Positions 28,788-37,100 of a DNA stretch of 64,000 nt are shown here, piece after piece (positions within the stretch are counted from its first letter, which is position 1; the number at the start of each line of letters is the position of its first letter). The translations under genes were made by a program, and so were the position numbers. A model generated the notes under the pieces. The model did not search any database and was not told the origin of the DNA. It saw only the letters and a program-made list of their open reading frames with translations. The stretch spans positions 186,001 to 250,000 of the forward strand of contig NZ_ASWB01000005.1 in NCBI RefSeq assembly GCF_000407445.1, written 5' to 3'. Origin of the DNA: Enterococcus moraviensis ATCC BAA-383 (lineage in GTDB: Bacteria; Bacillota; Bacilli; Lactobacillales; Enterococcaceae).

Positions 28788-29975
28788 ATGCTGACAGAAA
28801 AACAAAAAAGAATTGCTGACACGTTACAAGAAGAATTGATTCAAATTAGACGACATCTTCATCAGAACCCAGAGATTGGAATGGCATTGCCAAATACGGT
28901 TGCTTTTGTAAAAGGAAAGCTTACAGAATATGGCTATGATCCACAATCTTGTGGCGAATCAGGTGTCACCGTAGTCGCTGGTAAAAAGAGTGGGAAAATA
29001 TTTTTATTACGCGGTGACATGGATGCTCTACCTATTCAAGAATTGACGGATCTACCATTTAAATCTGAAAATGGCTATATGCATGCTTGTGGTCACGATA
29101 TGCACACGACGATGTTACTTGGCGCAGCTAAACTATTAAAAGAATTTGAAAATGAATTAGAAGGTCAAGTGAAATTATTGTTTCAACCGGGTGAAGAAAT
29201 TCTTTCAGGTTCTAAAGTTTGTATCGAAAATCATGTTTTAGAAAATCCAAAAGTCGATGCTGGGATGATGATCCATGTTTTTCCTTTTGAAGGATTTAAA
29301 GCAGGACAAATCATGCCGACACCAGCAGGAACGTTTATGGCGAGTGCGGATTGGTTTGAGATCACTATCAAAGGACGAGGTGGACATGGTTCACAACCAG
29401 AGACTGCGATTGATCCAATCAATGTGGCGGTTCATATTTATACAGCACTACAAGAACTTTCCGCAAGAGAAATCGGTTCAGAAGAACGTTTTGTCTTGAC
29501 CATTGGTGAATTTACTGGTGGGACGCCGGGTGCCTCAAATATCATTCCAGAAACAACCGTAATGAAAGGAACTTTACGAACCTTAAAAGAAGAAGTACGT
29601 GTGCAAGTTAAAGAGCGAATGACTGAAATGGCTGAAAATATTGCAAAAGCGTTTCGTGCGGAAGCTGAAGTGATTTTTACGAATGGTTGTACAACAAACG
29701 TCAACGACCCTGAGCTAACTGCATTTACGAAAGAATCCTTAACAGAGACATTTGGTGCTGAACGAATCGTTTCAATTCCAATATCAACACCTCTTATGGG
29801 AAGTGAAGATTTCGGTGAAATCAGTCAGTTGATTCCAACTACGACTGTTTTATTAGTTGCGTCAGAAGAAAACATCAACCTGCATAACCCAGCGATTGTT
29901 TTTGATGAATCTGTCTTGGTTGAAGGAGCAAAAGTATATACGGATATGGCAATGTCTTGGCTGAAAAATAACTGA
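28788..29975 (+). CDS. M20-family amidohydrolase (N-acyl amino acid hydrolase type)
   Basis: The 395-residue zinc hydrolase has the M20D (AmhX/HipO/IAA-amino-acid hydrolase) pattern: RRHLHQNPEIG near the N-terminus, RGDMDALP, HACGHDMHTTMLLGAA, FQPGEE and SEDFGE near the end. Such enzymes release amino acids from N-acyl conjugates or short peptides. AAGGAG lies before the ATG at 28788, so the frame opening at 28770 is not used. It lies between gcvPB and fhs with its own roughly 195-bp leader; a role in feeding glycine or other amino acids to the neighbouring pathway is only a guess. Confidence 0.88.
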   Translation: MLTEKQKRIADTLQEELIQIRRHLHQNPEIGMALPNTVAFVKGKLTEYGYDPQSCGESGVTVVAGKKSGKIFLLRGDMDALPIQELTDLPFKSENGYMHACGHDMHTTMLLGAAKLLKEFENELEGQVKLLFQPGEEILSGSKVCIENHVLENPKVDAGMMIHVFPFEGFKAGQIMPTPAGTFMASADWFEITIKGRGGHGSQPETAIDPINVAVHIYTALQELSAREIGSEERFVLTIGEFTGGTPGASNIIPETTVMKGTLRTLKEEVRVQVKERMTEMAENIAKAFRAEAEVIFTNGCTTNVNDPELTAFTKESLTETFGAERIVSIPISTPLMGSEDFGEISQLIPTTTVLLVASEENINLHNPAIVFDESVLVEGAKVYTDMAMSWLKNN

Positions 29976-30009
29976 TTTTTATAAATTTTACTGAAGTGGA
30001 GGGGCAAAA

Positions 30010-31674
30010 GTGAACAAAACGGATATCGAGATAGCGCAAGAAGCAATGATGTTGCCAATCGCTAAAGTAGCAAACAAAATTGGGCTAGATGAAGAGCAAT
30101 TTGAATTATATGGGAAATATAAAGCAAAAATCGAAGTTGAAAAAATCAAAGAAAATAAAGACGGTAAAGTGATCTTAGTTACGGCCATTACGCCGACGCC
30201 TGCTGGAGAAGGGAAAACGACAACTGTTGTAGGCTTAGGAGATGCTTTGAATCGAATTGGCAAAGAGGCTATTATCGCTTTAAGAGAACCTTCTTTGGGC
30301 CCTGTTTTTGGAATAAAAGGTGGGGCTGCTGGAGGCGGTTATGCACAAGTTGTTCCTATGGAAGATATCAATCTCCATTTTACTGGTGATTTCCATGCGA
30401 TTGGAGCGGCAAATAACTTATTGGCTGCAATTATTGATAATCATATTTTTCAAGGGAATGAGCTAGGGATTGATAATCGTCGTATCACTTGGAAAAGAGC
30501 CGTAGACATGAACGATCGGCAGTTACGAAATATTGTGGATGGTTTAGGCGCTAGGGTCAATGGTGTTCCTAGAGAAGATGGCTTTGAAATCACCGTTGCC
30601 TCAGAAATTATGGCTATTTTGTGTTTATCGAATGATATCGAAGATTTAAAAGAAAATCTAGGAAATATCATTATTGGGTACACCTATGAAAATCAACCAG
30701 TGACAGCTAGAGAATTGAATGCACAAGGGGCGATGACGGCACTATTGAAAGAGGCCATCAAGCCTAATTTAGTTCAAACATTGGAAAATAATCCAGCGTT
30801 GATCCATGGTGGTCCGTTTGCAAATATTGCTCATGGTTGTAATAGCGTGATTGCGACGAAGACAGCTAAAAAATTAGCCGATTATGTTGTAACCGAAGGT
30901 GGTTTTGGCGCAGATTTAGGTGCTGAAAAATTTATCGATATCAAATGCCGAAAATCAGGTATTCGTCCAGCAGCAGTCGTTGTGGTAGCAACTGTTCGTG
31001 CCCTTAAAATGCATGGTGGTGTACCCAAAGATCAACTAGACATTGAAAATGTGGCAGCGTTGACAGAAGGGCTACCGAATTTACTAAAACATATTGAAAA
31101 TACTACGACTGTATTTGGCTTACCAACGGTTGTTGCTATTAATAAGTTTCCTACAGATACAGATGCGGAGCTTGAACTTGTCAAAGAAGAATGTCAAAAA
31201 CGAAATGTAAATGTTGTTCTTTCTAATGTATGGGAGAACGGTGGTGTTGGCGGCGAAGAATTAGCGCACGAAGTTGTTCGTCTAGCTGAACAGGAAAATA
31301 ATTTTTCCTTTGCTTATCCGGATGACCTATCGATCAAAGAAAAAATCCGAGCAGTTGTGGAGAAAGTTTATGGTGGAAATGATGTTCGTTATGAACCTAT
31401 TGCTGAAAGAGAAATGGCCAAACTAGAAAAACTAGGTTTCGGACACTTACCGATTTGTATGGCGAAGACACAGTATTCACTTTCAGATGACCAAACTAAA
31501 CTAGGAAGACCCACTGATTTTGCGATAACAATCAGTAATATCAAAATATCAGCTGGGGCAGGATTTATCGTAGCATATACAGGAACTGTGATGACAATGC
31601 CTGGGTTACCGAAAAAAGCAGCGTATGAAAAAATCGATGTTGATTCAAATGGGAGAATTGTTGGTCTTTTTTAG
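30010..31674 (+). CDS. fhs: Formate--tetrahydrofolate ligase
   Basis: The 554-residue enzyme makes 10-formyl-THF from formate, THF and ATP. Its P-loop-like motif is [12 protein letters not shown] and further conserved runs are [23 protein letters not shown] (in two blocks) and [14 protein letters not shown]. It starts with GTG at 30010 after GGAGGGG. It follows the amidohydrolase by 34 bp, suggesting co-transcription. With the gcv genes just upstream and folD at 61.4 kb it supplies folate-bound one-carbon units. Confidence 0.97.
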   Translation: MNKTDIEIAQEAMMLPIAKVANKIGLDEEQFELYGKYKAKIEVEKIKENKDGKVILVTAITPTPAGEGKTTTVVGLGDALNRIGKEAIIALREPSLGPVFGIKGGAAGGGYAQVVPMEDINLHFTGDFHAIGAANNLLAAIIDNHIFQGNELGIDNRRITWKRAVDMNDRQLRNIVDGLGARVNGVPREDGFEITVASEIMAILCLSNDIEDLKENLGNIIIGYTYENQPVTARELNAQGAMTALLKEAIKPNLVQTLENNPALIHGGPFANIAHGCNSVIATKTAKKLADYVVTEGGFGADLGAEKFIDIKCRKSGIRPAAVVVVATVRALKMHGGVPKDQLDIENVAALTEGLPNLLKHIENTTTVFGLPTVVAINKFPTDTDAELELVKEECQKRNVNVVLSNVWENGGVGGEELAHEVVRLAEQENNFSFAYPDDLSIKEKIRAVVEKVYGGNDVRYEPIAEREMAKLEKLGFGHLPICMAKTQYSLSDDQTKLGRPTDFAITISNIKISAGAGFIVAYTGTVMTMPGLPKKAAYEKIDVDSNGRIVGLF

Positions 31675-31697
31675 AATAAAACGAAGTATTATAAAAG

Positions 31698-31739
31698 AAA
31701 TAGTTCAATCACGTTGATTAAGTGATTGAGCTATTTTTT
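31698..31739 (+). terminator. Terminator of fhs
   Basis: AAATAGTTCAATCAC pairs with GTGATTGAGCTATTT (one wobble), followed by a T-run. Confidence 0.88.
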
Positions 31740-31767
31740 ATGAGGAATTCCATTAAACTAAATCGAT

Positions 31768-31785
31768 TATGTGTCTTGACACATA
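31768..31785. promoter_or_regulatory. NiaR-type operator 1 upstream of niaX
   Basis: TATGTGTCTTGACACATA has perfect 8-bp arms around TT. It fits the GTGTMTWKACA core described for NiaR repressor sites of streptococci. It overlaps the -35 hexamer TTGACA (31776-31781) of a promoter whose -10 is TAAAAT (31799-31804, 17-bp spacer). Confidence 0.8.
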
Positions 31786-31804
31786 GGTCAATCTCCTTTA
31801 AAAT
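31776..31804 (+). promoter_or_regulatory. niaX promoter
   Basis: TTGACA, 17 bp, TAAAAT. The -35 lies within operator 1 and the predicted start (about 31811) lies just before operator 2, so repressor bound at both sites would close the promoter. Confidence 0.75.
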
Positions 31805-31817
31805 AAACACTATCATA

Positions 31818-31833
31818 TATGTCAAGACACATA
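31818..31833. promoter_or_regulatory. NiaR-type operator 2, abutting the niaX ribosome binding site
   Basis: TATGTCAAGACACATA shares the TGTCnnGACA core of operator 1 in inverted orientation and runs into the AGGAGG of niaX. Confidence 0.72.
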
Positions 31834-31842
31834 GGAGGGAAT

Positions 31843-32475
31843 ATGAAAAAAAATTCAGTTAGACATTTAACGATTTCAGCGTTATTAGTGGCAATGGGGA
31901 TCATCATACCAATGGTCATGCCAAGAATCACGATAGGACCTGCTTCATTTACTTTAGCTAGTCATGTTCCAGTATTTTTAGCGATGTTTTTTTCGCCTGG
32001 CGTTGCGATCGCAGTTACGTTAGGAACGGGTTTTGGTTTTTTTCTATCAGCAACACCGATCATTGCATTACGAGCACTTTCTCATATACTCTTTGCCGTA
32101 ATAGGTGCACTATATTTACAAAAACATCCAACAATCGTTTTATCGAGAAATAAGGTTGTGTTGTTCAATGGTCGTTTTCAATTATTTAATTTTGTGATCG
32201 GCTTAATACATTCTGCTGCAGAATTAGCTGTAGTAAGTGTTTTTTATACAATGGGAAATCTGCCAGAAACCTATTATACACAAGGGTACATGTATTCACT
32301 TTTTTTATTGATGGGACTAGGTGGCTTGATTCATAGTTTGATCGATTACAACATTGCGTATTTTGTGGCAAATGCATTAAGTAAACAATTTGATATTCCA
32401 GTATTTAGTCAGGCTAAAAAAGTGGAACAAATAAAAGTGGACCATCTTCCCCAAGAGATCGAACCACAACAATAA
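31843..32475 (+). CDS. niaX: Niacin ECF transporter S-component
   Basis: The 210-residue membrane protein has about six hydrophobic segments and an S-component-like N-terminus (RHLTISALLVAMGIIIPMV, then ITIGPASFTLASHVPVFLAMF). It would bind its vitamin and work with the shared EcfAA'T energy module encoded elsewhere. The niacin assignment rests on resemblance to lactococcal/streptococcal NiaX and on two NiaR-type operators in its promoter. The ATG at 31843 follows AGGAGGGA; an earlier in-frame codon at 31819 lies inside the operator and is rejected. Confidence 0.82.
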   Translation: MKKNSVRHLTISALLVAMGIIIPMVMPRITIGPASFTLASHVPVFLAMFFSPGVAIAVTLGTGFGFFLSATPIIALRALSHILFAVIGALYLQKHPTIVLSRNKVVLFNGRFQLFNFVIGLIHSAAELAVVSVFYTMGNLPETYYTQGYMYSLFLLMGLGGLIHSLIDYNIAYFVANALSKQFDIPVFSQAKKVEQIKVDHLPQEIEPQQ

Positions 32476-32511
32476 AAGAGGAGCAGCGGTTTACACGCTG
32501 CTCCTCTTTTT
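32474..32511. terminator. Bidirectional terminator between niaX and msmK
   Basis: A perfect 14-bp stem AAAGAGGAGCAGCG / CGCTGCTCCTCTTT with T-runs on both strands. Confidence 0.92.
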
Positions 32512-32531
32512 GACAAAGTATTTTAGACTAT

Positions 32532-33641
32532 TTAAGGTAATTTAATCACTTGTTCAGTTTCTGGATCGAAGAAGTGGGCTTTATTGATATTAAACGCTAA
32601 GTCGACCATTTCTTCTGGTTGATGGAAATCACGAGCGTCAACTTTAGAAATAAACTCTGTATCACCTAATTTGGTATAAAGCATTGTTTCTGCACCAAGT
32701 AATTCAGATACGACAACTTCCGAGCGAACAACGGCGTCATTCATAGTATCTAAAGCAACTTGTTCACTGTGAATATCTTCTGGTCTAATACCAAAAATAA
32801 CTGATTTTCCTTCATAGCCTTTTTCCACTAATAATTTATTTTTTCCTTCTGGGATGATCAATTCTAGTCCATGGCCGTCGCGTATCACACCATTATTTAG
32901 GGTAACGTTGAAGAAATTCATAGCAGGGGAGCCAATAAAGCCCGCAACGAAAACATTGTTTGGCGTATTATAAACTTCTTTTGGTGAACCGATTTGTTGA
33001 ATAAAACCGTCTTTCATAATGACGATACGATCAGCCATTGTCATTGCTTCTGTTTGGTCATGAGTAACATAAACAGTAGTTGTTTCTAAACGGCGGTGTA
33101 ACTTAGCAATTTCTGCACGCATTGCGACACGTAATTTTGCATCTAAGTTAGATAATGGTTCGTCCATCAAGAACACTTTGGCATCACGAACGATTGCACG
33201 ACCTAAGGCAACACGTTGACGTTGTCCGCCCGATAAAGCAGCTGGTTTACGATGTAGATATTCAGTCAAACCTAAAATTTCACCCGCATTTTCTACACGT
33301 TTTTTTATTTCAGCTTTGTCATATTTGCGTAGTTTTAACCCAAAAGCCATATTGTCAAAAACAGTCATATGAGGATATAAAGCGTAGTTTTGGAAAACCA
33401 TTGCGATATCACGGTCTTTAGGCGCAACATCGTTCATTACTTTATCACCAATCGATAATTCGCCTTCTGTGATATCCTCTAGTCCTGCAATCATACGTAG
33501 AGTAGTTGATTTACCACAACCAGAAGGCCCAACAAAAACGATAAACTCGCGATCTGCAATTTCTAAATTAAAATCTGTTACAGAATAATTCTCTGCATTA
33601 TCATATTTTTTATAGACATGTTTTAACGCCATTTCTACCAT
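32532..33641 (-). CDS. msmK: Multiple-sugar ABC transporter ATPase, MsmK/UgpC type
   Basis: The 369-residue ATPase energises CUT1 carbohydrate importers. Walker A is GPSGCGKSTT, the signature LSGGQRQRVALGRA, Walker B FLMDEPLSNLDAKL, H-loop YVTHDQTEA, and the C-terminal TOBE-type regulatory domain runs from about residue 235. It is a single gene without permeases, as usual in Lactobacillales where one MsmK serves several importers. The ATG at 33641 is preferred to the GTG at 33650. A cre site lies between its -35 and -10. Confidence 0.94.
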   Translation of the reverse strand: MVEMALKHVYKKYDNAENYSVTDFNLEIADREFIVFVGPSGCGKSTTLRMIAGLEDITEGELSIGDKVMNDVAPKDRDIAMVFQNYALYPHMTVFDNMAFGLKLRKYDKAEIKKRVENAGEILGLTEYLHRKPAALSGGQRQRVALGRAIVRDAKVFLMDEPLSNLDAKLRVAMRAEIAKLHRRLETTTVYVTHDQTEAMTMADRIVIMKDGFIQQIGSPKEVYNTPNNVFVAGFIGSPAMNFFNVTLNNGVIRDGHGLELIIPEGKNKLLVEKGYEGKSVIFGIRPEDIHSEQVALDTMNDAVVRSEVVVSELLGAETMLYTKLGDTEFISKVDARDFHQPEEMVDLAFNINKAHFFDPETEQVIKLP

Positions 33642-33683
33642 TGTCGTCACTCTTTTCTTTTTTTATTGTATCCTTAGTATAAA

Positions 33684-33697
33684 TGAAAGCGCTACAC
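33684..33697 (-). promoter_or_regulatory. cre (CcpA) site in the msmK promoter
   Basis: TGAAAGCGCTACAC on the plus strand agrees with 12 of 14 positions of the cre consensus. On the minus strand it lies between TTGAGA and TATACT (18-bp spacer), so CcpA would repress msmK in the presence of glucose. Confidence 0.72.
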
Positions 33698-33828
33698 AAT
33701 CTCAACGGAAGAGTGCACAAGAAAAAATGTATTTTTTCGTCAAAGTGACAATGAATCAATCGTTCCTGTAACTCTATACGAGAAGTCTTTGTTATAATGA
33801 GGAAAAGAAATGAATTGAGGGATCAACA

Positions 33829-34251
33829 ATGAAAATTGCATTGATAGCACATGATCGAAAAAAAGAATTAATGGTCAAATTGACATTAGCTTATCAGCCA
33901 ATATTAAAAGAACACGAATTATTTGCTACAGGAACGACTGGTTTGAAAATTTCAGAAGCTACGGGATTACCTGTTCATCGATTTAAATCAGGCCCTTTAG
34001 GAGGAGATCAACAGATTGGAGCAATGATCTCTGAGGACAAATTAGATATGGTGATATTTTTGCGCGACCCTTTGGCAGCTCAACCCCATGAGCCTGACGT
34101 TACTGCGCTGATTCGGTTGAGTGATGTTTATGAAATTCCTTTAGCGACGAATATTGGAACTGCTGAAATTTTATTAAGAGGATTGCAAGCCGGATTTGCA
34201 GACTTTCGAAATGTAGTCCACGAAACTGATAATAAGCCCTTATCTTTTTAG
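33829..34251 (+). CDS. mgsA: Methylglyoxal synthase
   Basis: The 140-residue enzyme converts dihydroxyacetone phosphate to methylglyoxal and phosphate, a bypass used when sugar phosphates accumulate. Conserved runs are [32 protein letters not shown] and [15 protein letters not shown], containing the catalytic aspartates and phosphate-binding residues. GAGGG precedes the ATG. No clear terminator separates it from the folT leader. Confidence 0.96.
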   Translation: MKIALIAHDRKKELMVKLTLAYQPILKEHELFATGTTGLKISEATGLPVHRFKSGPLGGDQQIGAMISEDKLDMVIFLRDPLAAQPHEPDVTALIRLSDVYEIPLATNIGTAEILLRGLQAGFADFRNVVHETDNKPLSF

Positions 34252-34259
34252 CTATTTTG

Positions 34260-34288
34260 TTGCAGCTCTCAAAGGAATATGCTATATT
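34260..34288 (+). promoter_or_regulatory. Promoter of the folT leader
   Basis: TTGCAG (34260-34265), 17 bp, TATATT (34283-34288). The predicted start near 34296 lies just ahead of the THF-riboswitch core. Confidence 0.6.
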
Positions 34289-34311
34289 TCATTTAGGCTT
34301 AGGCCTAATAA

Positions 34312-34393
34312 AACAGAGTAGGAAATGAAGCGTTAAGTGCTGAAAGGATGGGATGTTGCCTTTCGGACGAAGGATAGATGAAAGTAGTGAAAT
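34312..34393 (+). promoter_or_regulatory. THF-I riboswitch core upstream of folT, 3' strand not recognisable
   Basis: The hallmark words of the tetrahydrofolate riboswitch are present in order: GAGTAG, GCGTTAAGTG (34329-34339), a stem CTGAAAGG/CCTTTCGG capped by ATGGGATGTTG, then ACGAAG. The downstream strand that should close P2 and P1 (GGTGA...GCATCCGCTC in typical members) is only faintly matched by AGTGAAATAGCTAGACC, and a 121-bp tandem repeat begins there. It may be a degenerate or truncated aptamer. Placement before a folate transporter gene agrees with the class. Confidence 0.72.
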
Positions 34394-34662
34394 AGCTAGA
34401 CCAGTTCGTTCCACTTTTCTGTGATCTGGCTACACGAACTAGCTCTTCGGAAAAAAGATGAATAATGCTAATGGCAAAAAGCGCCACAATCAGTATTCCC
34501 TATTTTTCTGTCAGAGCTGAACAAGTTCGTTTCGCTCTTCTGTGATCTAGCTGCACGAACTAGCTTCTCGGAAAAAAGATAAAACCTGAATGAGGCAAAA
34601 AGTACCTCAGTCATGTTTTCCTATTTTTCAGTCGAAGCTGAGAGAGTTCGTTCCGCTTTTCT
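34394..34662. repeat. 121-bp tandem repeat, about 2.2 copies, in the folT leader
   Basis: Units begin at 34394, 34515 and 34636 (partial), period 121 bp. Each full unit contains AGTTCGT...ACGAACT (perfect 7-bp arms), CGGAAAAAAGAT, a small hairpin with loop around CAAAAAG, and CTATTTTTC. Copies differ by scattered substitutions, including a compensatory T-A to A-T change in the small hairpin. A related single copy occurs at 59845-59866. Confidence 0.88.
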
Positions 34663-34731
34663 GATATTCGCGGTTTTGTTTTCGCATTCGCTGCATATTG
34701 TGTGTAGCAGCTCTTAGAGGAGATGCTAGAA

Positions 34732-35268
34732 ATGAAGAAAAGAAAAATTGATACACGAACTATTACGCTGATGAGTTTATTGATCGCGTTAATGGTGGTT
34801 TTCACGCGATTTATTTCGTTTGAGACGCAATTTTTACGAATTAGTTTTACCTTTATCCCTGAATCATTGATGGGGATTCTGTTTGGACCATTTTGGACAG
34901 GGATCGGTAGTGCTGTAGCAGATACTGTGGGTATGCTGTTATTTCCTAAAGGACCTTATTTTCCTGGGTTTACATTGAATGCATTTATTTCCGGTGCTAT
35001 TTATGGTTTCTTCTATTACAAAAAAGAACTCACTTGGAAACGAGTAGTGATGGCGACGTTATCAGTCACATTGATTATTCATATGTTTTTGACCCCATTA
35101 TGGCTTGGGTTGATGTACGGAGTAGATATAGCCAATCTTGCATGGTGGGCACCTAGAATCGTGAAAAATATCATCTTTTTCCCGATACAAGTTGTTGCCA
35201 CTTATTATTTAGGCAATAAAATTCCTTATAAGCAATTTTTAAGTAAATCATTGACGAATTTAAAATAA
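34732..35268 (+). CDS. folT: Folate ECF transporter S-component
   Basis: The 178-residue membrane protein has about six hydrophobic segments and the FolT-typical run FTRFISFETQFLRISFTFIPESLMGILFGPFWTGIGSAVAD (in two parts) with GMLLFPKGPYFPGF. It binds folate and associates with the common ECF energy module encoded elsewhere. The ATG at 34732 follows AGAGGAG with a normal gap; the ATG at 34723 abuts it. The THF-riboswitch core in its leader supports the folate assignment. Confidence 0.9.
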   Translation: MKKRKIDTRTITLMSLLIALMVVFTRFISFETQFLRISFTFIPESLMGILFGPFWTGIGSAVADTVGMLLFPKGPYFPGFTLNAFISGAIYGFFYYKKELTWKRVVMATLSVTLIIHMFLTPLWLGLMYGVDIANLAWWAPRIVKNIIFFPIQVVATYYLGNKIPYKQFLSKSLTNLK

Positions 35269-35272
35269 AATC

Positions 35273-35319
35273 AAGCCCCAAACGATTCCTACATCCCAGG
35301 AACAGTTTGGGGCTTTTTG
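35273..35319. terminator. Terminator between folT and the convergent ABC exporter genes
   Basis: AAGCCCCAAACGATTCCT pairs with AGGAACAGTTTGGGGCTT, then a T-run on the plus strand; on the minus strand the run is weaker. Confidence 0.88.
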
Positions 35320-35336
35320 TTTTTCCGCATAGTCAA

Positions 35337-37100
35337 TTACACTTGATTTTTGAATTGTGCCTCATATAGCGCGTGATAATAACCATCTTTTTTATTGATC
35401 AATTCATCATGACTGCCAATTTCTACAACAGAGCCTTGCTCCATAACTAGAATTTTATCTGCATTTTTGATTGTAGAAAGACGATGGGCAATCACGAAGC
35501 TTGTTCGTCCATCCATCATTTGTAAGAACGCATCTTGAATATTTTTCTCAGTCAATGTATCAACAGAACTAGTGGCTTCATCTAAAATCAACATAGGCGG
35601 GTCACTGATCATTGTTCTAGCAATCGTCATTAGTTGACGCTGTCCTTCTGAAATTTTTATCCCGCTTGCGCCAATCAAGGTATCCAAGCCTTTAGGTAAA
35701 CGGGTAACAAAATCAAAAATATACGCTTTTTTCATGGCGGCTTCAATTTGTTCATCGGTTGCCGTAGGATTTCCATAAGTCAAATTATCACGAATTGTGC
35801 TATCAAATAGCCAAGTATCTTGTAAAACCATCCCAAAACTTTTTCTCAAGCTATCCCGAGTAACTTGGGTAAGGGTATGACCATCAATTAAAATTTGTCC
35901 GTTATCTACGTCATAAAAGCGCATCAATAAATTGACTAAAGTTGACTTGCCTGCCCCAGTTTTTCCAACAATTGCGATTGTTTCCCCGGGCATGGCAGTC
36001 AAATTAAAATCTTGAATCAATGGTTTTGATGGGACATAGGCGAAATCTACATGTTCAAACACTACTTCCCCTGTGACGTCGTTTAAAACAAAGGCGTGTT
36101 TACCATCTGGTTTTTCTTCAGGTTGACTGATAATTTCAAATGTACGATCAAGCCCAGCTAATGCTGTCTGAATTTGAGTCGTGATGCCAGATAATTCAAT
36201 AAAGGGTTTAGAAAACTGACTAGAATAGATGGTAAAACTAGAGATTACACCAATCGTGATTGTTTGATTTCCACTTAGTAATAATAAACCACCGACAAGA
36301 CCGATTGAAAGATAGGCTAAATGATCAATAAAACGAGAGAGTGGATTAGTCAAAGAAGACGAGAATTGTGCTTTTTGTCCACGCACATAGAGCTCTTGAT
36401 TTAAGGCTTCAAACCGTTGTTGGGAAACATTTTCTTGTTGAAATGCTTTCACGATCTTTTGATTCCCGACCATTTCAGAAACATATCCAGAAATCTCACC
36501 TACGATTTTTTGTTGCGTAGAAAAGTTTTTTTGAGATGACTTTGCAACGATCCAGTTCACTAGAAAAATGATAGGTGTTGCCACTAACACTACTGCTGTT
36601 AAAAGTGGACTTAGTTTTAGCATGAAGAAAAAGGCAATGATCACGACAGATAATCCAGAAAAGAGCTGATTAAACACAGCGGAACAAGCAACAGAAATAT
36701 TGTCCATATCATTTGTAAAACGGCTAACAATATTCCCATGTGACGTTTGATCATAATAATTTAAAGGTAAACGATTTAAATGAGCAAACGCATCTTTCCT
36801 AAGATCTGCAACAGCAAGATAAGAAACACGATTGCCTAAGCGTTGGATCAGCCACTGACTGATTACTGTAATAACCAAAATCCCCGCTAAAGTACTAAGC
36901 AATCGTAAAAGAATTATAAAATCGACATTTCCTTTGCCAATCATCGTATCAACAGATTTTCCCATATAATAAGTCATTAAAACAGTTGTTAGTCCACTAA
37001 AAATACCTAAAATAACAGCCGCAATCATTTCTTTTGGGAATTGGAGTAAATAAGGCATGAAAAGGTTGAATGAGTTTGTTTCTGTTTTTTTTAATTTCAT
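35337..37100 (-). CDS. Heterodimeric ABC exporter, subunit with consensus catalytic site
   Basis: The 587-residue half-transporter has an N-terminal six-segment membrane domain (about 20-310) and an ATPase domain: Walker A GKTGAGKST, signature variant ISEGQRQLMTIAR, Walker B LILDEATSSVD with the catalytic glutamate, and H-loop IAHRLSTI. Its start overlaps the stop of the partner gene by 4 bp, so the two subunits are co-translated. The pair resembles LmrCD/EfrAB-like multidrug exporters and I recall a similar pair (EF0942-EF0943) at this place in E. faecalis. The substrate is unknown. Confidence 0.92.
   Translation of the reverse strand: MKLKKTETNSFNLFMPYLLQFPKEMIAAVILGIFSGLTTVLMTYYMGKSVDTMIGKGNVDFIILLRLLSTLAGILVITVISQWLIQRLGNRVSYLAVADLRKDAFAHLNRLPLNYYDQTSHGNIVSRFTNDMDNISVACSAVFNQLFSGLSVVIIAFFFMLKLSPLLTAVVLVATPIIFLVNWIVAKSSQKNFSTQQKIVGEISGYVSEMVGNQKIVKAFQQENVSQQRFEALNQELYVRGQKAQFSSSLTNPLSRFIDHLAYLSIGLVGGLLLLSGNQTITIGVISSFTIYSSQFSKPFIELSGITTQIQTALAGLDRTFEIISQPEEKPDGKHAFVLNDVTGEVVFEHVDFAYVPSKPLIQDFNLTAMPGETIAIVGKTGAGKSTLVNLLMRFYDVDNGQILIDGHTLTQVTRDSLRKSFGMVLQDTWLFDSTIRDNLTYGNPTATDEQIEAAMKKAYIFDFVTRLPKGLDTLIGASGIKISEGQRQLMTIARTMISDPPMLILDEATSSVDTLTEKNIQDAFLQMMDGRTSFVIAHRLSTIKNADKILVMEQGSVVEIGSHDELINKKDGYYHALYEAQFKNQV

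Noticed and set aside
34260-34735. GCAGCTCT-AGGA-ATGCTA words near 34262 and 34706 considered as target-site duplication around the repeats
   Set aside because: The match is imperfect with small indels, and the left copy is explained as part of the promoter; not strong enough to claim an insertion.
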